Position numbers and translations under genes: made by a program | In this document: positions 39,289 to 45,786 of the stretch, one piece after another | Position numbering within the stretch: position 1 is the stretch's first letter | How the letters are laid out: the number at the start of each line of letters is the position of its first letter | Notes under the pieces: generated by a model | The model's input: only the letters and a program-made list of their open reading frames with translations | Databases searched by the model: none | What the model was told of the DNA's origin: nothing | Assembly (NCBI GenBank): GCA_910587255.1 | Contig: CAJUKT010000038.1 | Span: 1 to 45,786 of the forward strand | DNA from: an uncultured Oscillospiraceae bacterium | Lineage (GTDB): Bacteria; Bacillota; Clostridia; Oscillospirales; Oscillospiraceae | Direction of reading: 5' to 3' | DNA length: 45,786 nucleotides

Positions 39289-40124
39289 GGTTTTGGAAAA
39301 GGGCGGCCACGCTCCAGATTGGGAGCAATCGCTATGATATGGCGAACCTGTTCTTTACGTTTGAAGTGCCATTTGAGGACAGCGAGGAATTAGGCTCCGC
39401 TACCATCAAGGCATATAACCTCTCCCCGGCTACCCGCTCCGGCATTAAAAAGGGGCAGGTGGTGATTCTGAATGCCGGGTATGAGGGGGACGTTGGGACG
39501 ATTTTCACCGGCAAGGTTTCCCGGGTGACCAGCAAGAAGGAGGGGACCGAATGGATCACCACCATCACGGCCTCGGAGGCCCTGGAGGAATGGCTTTCCT
39601 CGGAGGTGAATAAGACCTATGCCGCCGGGAGCAAGGCCAGCACCATTGTAAATGACCTGCTGAACATTTTCGGCCTGGAAGTCGGCACGATGGAGTTGGC
39701 CGTTGACAAGGAGTATCCGCGGGGGAAGGTGTGCAAGGGCAAGGTCAAGAACCTTGTCACCGAGATTGTGACCCTGGACTGCAAAAGCCGGTTTCTGATT
39801 CGTAATGGGGTTATCACCATCAATGACCCGTCCAAGGGCGTCAATATGGGCTATAACCTCACCCCCTCCACCGGCCTGCTCCGGGCCACGGAGGAAACGG
39901 AGGACACGCCAGTAACCACCAATCAGACCACTATTGATGACGGCGGGGAGGCCCAGGAAACGACCTATAAGCGGTCCTGTCTGCTGAACTATCATATAGG
40001 ACCGGCTGACATTGTGCAGATCACCAGCAACTCCCTCAACGGGAAATTCCTCATTCTCTCCGGGATGCACAGGGGCAGCCCGACCGCCGACTGGAAGACC
40101 GACATTGAGGTGAAACCGGCATGA
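39285..40124 (+). CDS. Baseplate hub protein (XkdQ/gp44-like)
   Basis: A 279-aa protein with the tail-hub pattern: FTFEVPFEDSEELGSATIKAYNLS, GQVVILNAGYEGDVGTIFTGKVSRV, then VTEIVTLDCKSRFLIRNGVITI and a final LNGKFLILSGMHRG. Hub proteins of this type anchor the spike to the tail tube. It overlaps both neighbours by 4 nt. Confidence 0.82.
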   Translation: MRFWKRAATLQIGSNRYDMANLFFTFEVPFEDSEELGSATIKAYNLSPATRSGIKKGQVVILNAGYEGDVGTIFTGKVSRVTSKKEGTEWITTITASEALEEWLSSEVNKTYAAGSKASTIVNDLLNIFGLEVGTMELAVDKEYPRGKVCKGKVKNLVTEIVTLDCKSRFLIRNGVITINDPSKGVNMGYNLTPSTGLLRATEETEDTPVTTNQTTIDDGGEAQETTYKRSCLLNYHIGPADIVQITSNSLNGKFLILSGMHRGSPTADWKTDIEVKPA

Positions 40125-40708
40125 ACCGAACGCAGTTTAGCTATGAAAATCAGGATAAAAAGGCCACCATGGAGAGCGTGCGTGTCGGCGGCTTTTGCCG
40201 GGTGGAGAAGTTTGACCCGGCTAAGATGACAGTGGATGTGCAGCCTCTTTCAAAGGCCCTGGACGGCGGCATATACCGTACCCCGCCCCCAGTGCTGGGC
40301 GTGCCCGTGGCGCTGATCCGGGGCGGCGGCTTTGTTCATCGGCCCTGGTACGTTGCGGGTGATGTGGGTGTCCTGGTCTATATGGACCACGACATTGACC
40401 GCATTATGGACTCCGGGCAGGAGTGCCAGCCGAACACCGAGCGGAACCACAGTGACGAGGACGCTGTATTTGTGGGTGCATTTGTCCCGGCGAATAACAC
40501 CTTGAAGGGGCTCCCGGAGGAGGCCATTGTCATGGCAACAGACGGCGGCGATATTCAGGTAGCTATAACAAAGGACAAAGCAACTATAAAAAACAAAGGA
40601 ACGACAGCGGTTTTCACCGACAGCGCAATAAAGATGAACACGCAGGACGTGACAATCACTGCAAGCGGCACGGTGACAATCCAGGGCTCGACCGTCAATA
40701 TCAACTAG
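40121..40708 (+). CDS. Baseplate spike protein (gp138/gpV-like)
   Basis: A 195-aa protein. The N-terminal OB-like domain (~15-125; GFCRVEKFDPAKMTVDVQPL, VLGVPVALIRGGGFVHRP, GDVGVLVYMDHDID) is followed by a short repetitive beta-helix tail (VTITASGTVTIQGSTVNIN) typical of trimeric membrane-piercing spikes. The adjacent PAAR gene would sharpen the tip. Confidence 0.85.
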   Translation: MNRTQFSYENQDKKATMESVRVGGFCRVEKFDPAKMTVDVQPLSKALDGGIYRTPPPVLGVPVALIRGGGFVHRPWYVAGDVGVLVYMDHDIDRIMDSGQECQPNTERNHSDEDAVFVGAFVPANNTLKGLPEEAIVMATDGGDIQVAITKDKATIKNKGTTAVFTDSAIKMNTQDVTITASGTVTIQGSTVNIN

Positions 40709-40720
40709 GAGGGGAGCACC

Positions 40721-41011
40721 ATGCCAGCAGCTACCAGACAAAGCGACTGTTGCACCGGGCATGACGCCTGCCCGCCCGTCCCCCTGGTGGAGTGCAGCCC
40801 CAACGTGATTATCAATGGCCTGGGGGCCGGGCGTGTCGGTGACCACTATGCCGCTCATGGGTGTGTTGCCCATCCGGGGCACCAAGACATAATTGCCGCC
40901 GGGAGCGGCACCGTCTTCATCAATGGAAAGCCGGCCGCCCGTGTGGGGGATGCTGTTACTCTGGCGGGAGCAGTCCAGGACGGGAGCGGCAATGTCTTTA
41001 TCGGCGGCTGA
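40721..41011 (+). CDS. PAAR-domain spike tip protein
   Basis: A 96-aa PAAR protein with the literal motif KPAARVGD (70-77) and a paired N-terminal GAGRVGDHYAAHGC half. His and Cys residues around 42-54 probably bind the metal ion at the cone tip. It caps the gp138/gpV-like spike encoded just upstream and helps the contractile tail pierce the envelope. Confidence 0.9.
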   Translation: MPAATRQSDCCTGHDACPPVPLVECSPNVIINGLGAGRVGDHYAAHGCVAHPGHQDIIAAGSGTVFINGKPAARVGDAVTLAGAVQDGSGNVFIGG

Positions 41012-41029
41012 CAAAAAAGAGGTGCATTT

Positions 41030-41404
41030 ATGGCAAATATTATGACACTGGCCCTTGACCCGGAAACCCGCGACCTTATGTTTGACGCGGATGGTATGTT
41101 GCAGTGTGTGTATGACGGCGAGGCCATAGCGCAGAACATCCGCAACAACCTCCATACCTGGAAAGGGGAATTTCCCTTGAATACGGCCCACGGCACCGAC
41201 TGGGAGCGGGTGGTGGGCCGACCGAAAAGCGAGGCGGAGGATGAAGCGGACGATGTTGTGCGGGCCTCTATTTTCCAGGAGCCGTATGTCCGGGAGATAG
41301 AGAGCCTTGCCATTACGGCGGATGGCCGCAGTATCGGGGCGGACTTCTCAGGGATCCTTTATGATGGCTCTACAATCCGAGTGGGGGTGAATACTGATGG
41401 ATGA
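41030..41404 (+). CDS. Baseplate wedge/sheath initiator (gp25/DUF2634-like)
   Basis: A 124-aa protein: LALDPETRDLMFDADGMLQCVYDGEAIAQNIRNNLHTWKGEF, then PLNTAHGTDWE and a DVVRASIFQEPYVREI segment. This is the gp25/W-type pattern found in all contractile systems. It precedes and overlaps the J-like gene by 8 nt. Confidence 0.88.
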   Translation: MANIMTLALDPETRDLMFDADGMLQCVYDGEAIAQNIRNNLHTWKGEFPLNTAHGTDWERVVGRPKSEAEDEADDVVRASIFQEPYVREIESLAITADGRSIGADFSGILYDGSTIRVGVNTDG

Positions 41405-42581
41405 AAACGGCTGGGGCCTGACCGCATTAGGCTTTCGGCGGCCTACCTACACACAACTGCTTGATGCCCTGGAGTACAAGGCCCGGGAGTTGTTCGGAGC
41501 GACCGCCAATCTGACGGTGCGTAGCCCGATAGGTATGTTTCTCCGCATTTATGCCTGGATTCTGAATATCCTGTTTTCTCTGATTGAGGACGTTTACAAC
41601 AGCCGGTTTGTTGACACGGCAGTTGGAACAAGCCTTTTCAACCTGGGGCGGGCCATTGGCTTGCAGTTGCTCTCCGCGCAAAAGGCCTCGGGCTACCTGG
41701 TTATCACTGGCCCGGCGGGCACGATTATCCCGGAGGGTTGGCTGGCGGGGACAAACGGCGGCATTCAGTTTTATACCGTGACGGAGGCGGAGATCAGAGC
41801 GAATGACACAGCTCTTGTCCCGGCCCGGTGTACTATGACAGGGGGCGAGGGCAACGTGGCCGCCGAAACGGTCACGGTCATTACCAATCCGGGCGCAGTT
41901 GCGGGGCTGGTGTCCGTCACCAACCCTGCGCCTTTTACCGGAGGTCGGGAGCGGGAAACAGACGAGGAATTTAGAGATCGCTACTATGCCTCCGTGGACT
42001 TCGCTGGCGGCGTCAACGCTGACGCTATCCGGGCGGCCCTCCTCCAGAACGTGGAGGGTATCATGGATGCAAAGGTATTTGAGAACGACACCGACTTTGA
42101 GGACGAGTACGGGCTTCCCCCGCACAGTATCGAGGCGGTTGTCTATGGCGGCCTGTCCGGGGATATTGCCCAGCAGATTTATTCCATTCTGGCCGGCGGC
42201 ATTCAGACCTACGGGGAGACCTCCGTCCAAGTCCTCACGGCCAGCCAAGCCGTGAAGGTCATCCGATTTAACCGCCCCCGGCCCGTGCCGGTTTATGTGA
42301 AGATTTTCAACCTGAAAACCGGCAGCAGTTTCCCCCACAATGGCAAGGAGCTGGTACGGCAGGCCGTTGTGAATTTCATAGGGGATGACGAGAGCGGTGG
42401 TGTGGGCATTGGTGAGACGCTGTACCATCAGCGCCTGACGGCTCCCCTGTACGCAATCAGCGGCCTCCTGGACTTCGACGTTGCCCTGGGCCTGACCCCG
42501 GAGGAGCTGGTAACGGAGAATATTGAGGTTGACAGCCGGAGCAAGGTTGTCACCGATAGCGAGAAAGTGAGCGTCCTATGA
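41397..42581 (+). CDS. Baseplate J-like protein
   Basis: The 394-aa product has the Baseplate_J pattern: VRSPIGMFLRIYAWILNILFSLIEDVYN, GTIIPEGWLAGTNGGIQFYTV, then GGRERETDEEFRDRY and GVNADAIRAALLQNVEGI. It forms the wedge ring of the baseplate with the gp25-like and I-like proteins. Overlaps of 8 nt and 4 nt with the neighbours show tight coupling. Confidence 0.92.
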   Translation: MDENGWGLTALGFRRPTYTQLLDALEYKARELFGATANLTVRSPIGMFLRIYAWILNILFSLIEDVYNSRFVDTAVGTSLFNLGRAIGLQLLSAQKASGYLVITGPAGTIIPEGWLAGTNGGIQFYTVTEAEIRANDTALVPARCTMTGGEGNVAAETVTVITNPGAVAGLVSVTNPAPFTGGRERETDEEFRDRYYASVDFAGGVNADAIRAALLQNVEGIMDAKVFENDTDFEDEYGLPPHSIEAVVYGGLSGDIAQQIYSILAGGIQTYGETSVQVLTASQAVKVIRFNRPRPVPVYVKIFNLKTGSSFPHNGKELVRQAVVNFIGDDESGGVGIGETLYHQRLTAPLYAISGLLDFDVALGLTPEELVTENIEVDSRSKVVTDSEKVSVL

Positions 42582-43342
42582 GCTACGGCTACCAGGAAAA
42601 GATGCTGACCCTTTTAACCGGGGCCTATAACCGGCGAGATATTAAGAACGCAGAAAACGGGCGACCGATGGAAACGAACATCGGCCGCCTGTTTGCGCTT
42701 ATCGCATGGGGCTTTGAAATGGCCCATACGACCGCCGAGACGGTCAGGCTATGGGATGACCTGGACAATGCGGAGGGGGCCGTCCTGGACCGCTATGGGG
42801 CCAATTTTGGCGTTGTCCGCGGGGCGGCCAGTGATCCCCTTTACCGTATCCTTATCCGGGTGAAGATGCTGGCGCAGGTGTCCGGCGGTGATGATGATAC
42901 CATCATCCAGGCCGCCGCTGAACTGCTGGGCGTTGAGCTGACAGCCATTGACCTTGAAGACGTGTTCCCGGCAAAAAAGGCCCTGTTTGTAGACCTGTCC
43001 CTGCTTTCCGAGGAGCGGGTGGAGATCATAGAGCAGATTGCCCGGGCAATCAAGCGTATCCTGGCCGCCGGCGTTGGCCTGCGGCTATATTTGCGCACGC
43101 ACAGGGCATACAGGAGCGATTTGACAATCAGCCTGGGCGGCTCCGTGGGGGCAAACTTCCTTTTGCCTCCGCACAGTGAAGATAAAACGTACCACCAGCC
43201 CGTTTTCGTGGAGCGTGGCGGCTTTTTGGCACCGACTAGGGCTGGGATACCGGCAGAGGTGCAAAGGGCCGTCAGGGGCCGCCAAAACGGCGCGGGGGGC
43301 ATGTTCTATCATACGCGCATTACATCCAAAAGAATTGAGTGA
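42578..43342 (+). CDS. Tail protein I-like (DUF2612-like) baseplate protein
   Basis: A 254-aa protein that follows the J-like gene. LLTGAYNRRDIKNAENGRPMET, AEGAVLDRYGANFGVVRGAASDPLYRILIRV and FPAKKALFVDLSLL match the I/DUF2612-type wedge proteins that connect fibres to the baseplate. The C-terminal ~80 residues are Arg-rich with several His residues and may be the fibre-attachment end. Confidence 0.82.
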   Translation: MSYGYQEKMLTLLTGAYNRRDIKNAENGRPMETNIGRLFALIAWGFEMAHTTAETVRLWDDLDNAEGAVLDRYGANFGVVRGAASDPLYRILIRVKMLAQVSGGDDDTIIQAAAELLGVELTAIDLEDVFPAKKALFVDLSLLSEERVEIIEQIARAIKRILAAGVGLRLYLRTHRAYRSDLTISLGGSVGANFLLPPHSEDKTYHQPVFVERGGFLAPTRAGIPAEVQRAVRGRQNGAGGMFYHTRITSKRIE

Positions 43343-43356
43343 AGGAGGCAAGGCAA

Positions 43357-45786
43357 ATGCCGAGATTTGAAGACGGCAGTTATGGCAGTGCCAAAGGTAT
43401 TGCCCTGATTGCCAAAGTGCTGGCGGGGAAGTGCTCTATGCACTATACCCGTGTGGCCGTGGGCAACGGGACTATCCCGGAGGACATGACACCGAAGACC
43501 ATGGGCGAACCTGCGGGGTATATCATGGACGGGATGATTGCCTCGGTAACAAATCCCATTGACGGCGAGTGCCAGGTGACTGTCCAGGTGAACAGCGCCC
43601 AGGTGGAACGGGGCTTTTATGCCACGGGGCTTGTTCTGTATGCCAGTGACCCCGACGAGGGGGAAGTCCCCTATACTTACCTCGTTCTGGAGAACGAACC
43701 GGAGTGGATCAGGCCCTCCAGCTCCATCGTGGGCAAGCTGGCGACCTTTGACATCATTGCGGCTGTGGGTGACGTAGATGCCGTGACGGCCACCATTGAC
43801 CCGAATTCCATTGTGACCGCCGCCGCTGTCCAGCAGATGATTAAAGACCACAACGAGGACGAGGGGGCGCACGGGGCACTGATGGAGCAGATGAAGGATG
43901 CTCTGAATGTGAATGGCCTCCTCAAAGGGAATGGGAAAGGTACGGTGTCCGCAGCCAAGGCGGGAACCGATTACCAGCAGGCCACCAAAAGCCTGAAAAG
44001 CAGCGTGGAAATGGCCTTGGATGATACCATCCCCTTCTACTCGGCGGCGGGGAAAGAAAACCGCCGTGTGAGCCTCCAGGTGATGAAGGACGCGCTGGGC
44101 GTGCAAAGCCCCACCATCAATGTTGTTACCTGCGCCAGAGCCGCCGTGACCTGCGTAAAAGGCAGTACCACGCTGAACAGTGAGGGGCCGGGGGTTATCT
44201 CCCTGCCTGGGATCGGCACCTGGACGGTGACGGCCACGCTGGACGGCAAGAGCGTGTCTAAACAGGTGGAGGTTACCGGGGCTATGCAGTACACGGCGGA
44301 CCTGATGATTACCTCCAGCGTGGCAATCACCTCTATGCCCACCAAGACCACCTACCGGGTAGGGGAGGCGTTTGACGGCACGGGCCTTGTGGTGACGGCC
44401 ACCTATGCGGATGACACCACAGAGAATGTGACCGGCTACTGTACGTTCTCCCCCTCCGTCATGGCCGCCGGGACAACGCAGGTGACAATCACCTACGAGC
44501 GGGCGGGCATTACCCTGACAAAGACCGTGGCCGTGACGGTCCGGCAGCTCTCCGGTATTGCCGTGACTACGGCCCCGGTGAAGACCGCATACACCCACGG
44601 GGAGAAATTCAATTCCTCGGGCATGGTGATTACCGCCACCTATGATGACGGCAGTGCGGCAGTTGTGACAGGCTGGACATATAGCCCGACCGGCAATCTT
44701 GCGGCCTCCAACACGGCAATCACGATTTCCTATACCGAGGGGAATGTGACAAAGACCTGTACCCAGCCTATCACGGTTCAGAAGGTTCTTTCCAGTATCG
44801 CCGTCGCCACGCCCCCCTCGAAAACCAGCTATTACTCCGGGGACAAATTCAGCAGCGCCGGTATGGTTATCAAGGCCACCTATACGGACGGCACATCGGC
44901 CAATGTAACCGGGTGGACGTATAGCCCCACGGGCAATCTGACGGCCTCCAACAACTCCGTGACTATCAGCTATACCGAGGGTGGGGTTACGAAGACCTGC
45001 GCCCTCTCTATCACGGTTACGGCCATCAGCAACACCATGAACAGCAACAGCTGGGCCACAATCAAGTCCGTGTCGAACGCTGGCAAGGGGGCCAACTATT
45101 GGGCCGTAGGCGATACCAAGAACATCAAGATCAATGGCAAGGTGGGGAACTTCACGTTTTCCAACCTATCTATTGACGTATTCATCCTGGGCTTTAACCA
45201 CAATGCCAACCGGGAAGGGAGCAACCGCATTCACTTCCAGATCGGCAAGATCGGCGGGAAGCTGGTGGGTCTGTGTGACAGTCAGTTTAGTACGGAGCAG
45301 ACATCGGCAGGCTACTTCAATATGAATACCAGCCGGAGTAACAACGGAGGGTGGAACTCCTGCAATATGCGGCGAAATATTCTGGGCAATACCGGGACGC
45401 CTACCAGCCCCCCGGCAAATACCCTCCTGGCGGCTTTGCCTGCGGATCTCCGGGCGGTGATGAAGCCCGTCACGAAATACACGGACAACACGGCAAACGG
45501 CACGAACGTTGCAAGCAATGTGACCGGCACAACCGATTACCTTTTCCTCCTGGCGGAGTTTGAGGTATTCGGAGCAAGGTATTATGCCAACAGCGCAGAG
45601 CAGAACTACCAGCTTCAGTATGATTACTACAAAGCAGGCAACAGCAAAATCCATTATAAGCACAGCGCTACGGGGACGGCCGTGTGGGTGTGGCTCCGTT
45701 CCCCCTACTACAACTACAGTTACAATTTCTGCGACGTCAACGGCAACGGCAACTACTACTACTACCATGCCTCGTGGTCGGCGGCG
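43357..45786 (+). CDS. Tail fibre with Ig-like repeats and DUF6273-type C-terminus (3' end missing)
   Basis: An open frame of at least 810 codons runs off the window. Residues 1-170 look like a tail-collar fibre domain (VAVGNGTIPEDM, GFYATGLVLYAS, WIRPSSSIVGKLATFDI). Residues 319-555 hold three bacterial Ig-like (Big_3-type) repeats of ~79 aa. The C-terminus (LFLLAEFEVFG, YQLQYDYYKAG, WVWLRSP at 777-783) matches DUF6273-type C-type-lectin-like receptor-binding domains. AAGGAGG lies ~8 nt before ATG 43357. It should bind the host surface. The last ~27 residues are unusually rich in Tyr and Asn and look like a hypervariable segment. Confidence 0.88.
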   Translation, partial: MPRFEDGSYGSAKGIALIAKVLAGKCSMHYTRVAVGNGTIPEDMTPKTMGEPAGYIMDGMIASVTNPIDGECQVTVQVNSAQVERGFYATGLVLYASDPDEGEVPYTYLVLENEPEWIRPSSSIVGKLATFDIIAAVGDVDAVTATIDPNSIVTAAAVQQMIKDHNEDEGAHGALMEQMKDALNVNGLLKGNGKGTVSAAKAGTDYQQATKSLKSSVEMALDDTIPFYSAAGKENRRVSLQVMKDALGVQSPTINVVTCARAAVTCVKGSTTLNSEGPGVISLPGIGTWTVTATLDGKSVSKQVEVTGAMQYTADLMITSSVAITSMPTKTTYRVGEAFDGTGLVVTATYADDTTENVTGYCTFSPSVMAAGTTQVTITYERAGITLTKTVAVTVRQLSGIAVTTAPVKTAYTHGEKFNSSGMVITATYDDGSAAVVTGWTYSPTGNLAASNTAITISYTEGNVTKTCTQPITVQKVLSSIAVATPPSKTSYYSGDKFSSAGMVIKATYTDGTSANVTGWTYSPTGNLTASNNSVTISYTEGGVTKTCALSITVTAISNTMNSNSWATIKSVSNAGKGANYWAVGDTKNIKINGKVGNFTFSNLSIDVFILGFNHNANREGSNRIHFQIGKIGGKLVGLCDSQFSTEQTSAGYFNMNTSRSNNGGWNSCNMRRNILGNTGTPTSPPANTLLAALPADLRAVMKPVTKYTDNTANGTNVASNVTGTTDYLFLLAEFEVFGARYYANSAEQNYQLQYDYYKAGNSKIHYKHSATGTAVWVWLRSPYYNYSYNFCDVNGNGNYYYYHASWSAA
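44311..45030 (+). repeat. Three tandem Ig-like repeats in the fibre gene
   Basis: Units start near 44311, 44551 and 44791, exactly 240 bp apart. Units two and three are the closest, sharing VTGWTYSPTGNL and ASN..TISYTEG..VTKTC at protein level, with several synonymous changes. The first is more diverged. Such repeats act as spacers or weak adhesins and can change in number by recombination. Confidence 0.85.
45703..45786 (+). other. Putative diversity-generating retroelement variable region (incomplete)
   Basis: After the WLRSP motif, codons 784-803 (45706-45765) include 8 Tyr (TAC) and 5 Asn (AAC/AAT) out of 20, with Asp, Ser and Gly filling the rest. Almost all could arise from AAC by adenine substitution at positions 1-2. 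This is the signature of a DGR variable region in a lectin-fold target. The template repeat and reverse transcriptase would be to the right and are not visible here. Confidence 0.65.

Larger units (their letters stand above)
657..45786. mobile_element. Prophage (contractile-tailed), left end and most of genome
   Basis: The region runs continuously through an integrase and lysogeny block, early replication genes, and packaging, head, sheath, tube, tape-measure, baseplate and fibre genes in standard order. DUF3383-type sheath, tube, gp25-like, J-like and PAAR spike proteins indicate a contractile tail. The left boundary is placed after tRNA-Thr but is not proven. The right end, with any lysis genes and attR, lies beyond the window. 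Confidence 0.93.

Noticed and set aside
45166..45768. 200-codon open frame on the minus strand opposite the fibre C-terminus
   Set aside because: Its Val-rich start is the complement of the repeated TAC/AAC codons, it lacks a ribosome site, and it is a shadow of the fibre gene.

Overview
The window is the left part of an integrated contractile-tailed phage (myovirus-type prophage), entered from its host chromosome. The first ~660 bases are host DNA: a 5S rRNA gene and five tRNA genes (Asn, a CAT-anticodon tRNA, Trp, Asp, Thr), all with encoded CCA ends. The GC-rich coding DNA, AGGAGG-type ribosome binding sites, tRNA sequences, and mix of integrase, PcfJ, DUF3102 and DUF6273 families suggest a gut clostridial Firmicute (Oscillospiraceae-like). 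That is an inference, not a taxonomic proof. The prophage starts just after tRNA-Thr, and the right end lies beyond the window, which stops inside a tail-fibre gene.

Layout. (1) 660-3500, lysogeny: integrase, ImmA-like protease and XRE repressor face left. The control region holds repeated AAACTAAT operators and two strong promoters that point towards each other. (2) 3505-9940, early genes: Cro-like regulator, Xis/MerR-like protein, a methylase-like protein without a recognisable catalytic motif, a sigma region-2-like protein, a 3D-domain wall protein, a PcfK/PcfJ-like pair and a DUF3102 protein. (3) 9943-19778, replication and recombination: SMC-like ATPase, Sak4-like ATPase, probable ssDNA-binding protein, SF2 helicase, primase-helicase, a candidate origin (36-bp iteron-like repeats, an AT-rich palindrome and a large hairpin), RusA resolvase, two Lar-like zinc ribbons (one fused to a HAD domain) and a late regulator with a sigma region-4-like end. 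(4) 19800-22560: a likely late promoter, a ParB-like protein, and a cassette of a QueD-like protein, a DpdA-like DNA guanine transglycosylase and a YhhQ-type queuosine-precursor transporter. (5) 22594-34888, packaging, head, neck, contractile sheath and tube. (6) 35150-45786: tape measure, baseplate (including a PAAR spike tip) and a long fibre with Ig-like repeats ending in a DUF6273-type domain.

Two observations stand out. The DpdA/QueD-like/YhhQ genes predict that this phage imports a 7-deazaguanine precursor and inserts it into its own DNA, probably to escape restriction. The last ~80 bases read like the variable region of a diversity-generating retroelement (13 of 20 consecutive codons are Tyr or Asn after a WLRSP motif). 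A template repeat and reverse transcriptase are therefore predicted just beyond the right edge.

All functional calls rest on reading motifs and gene order by eye. No database search was run.
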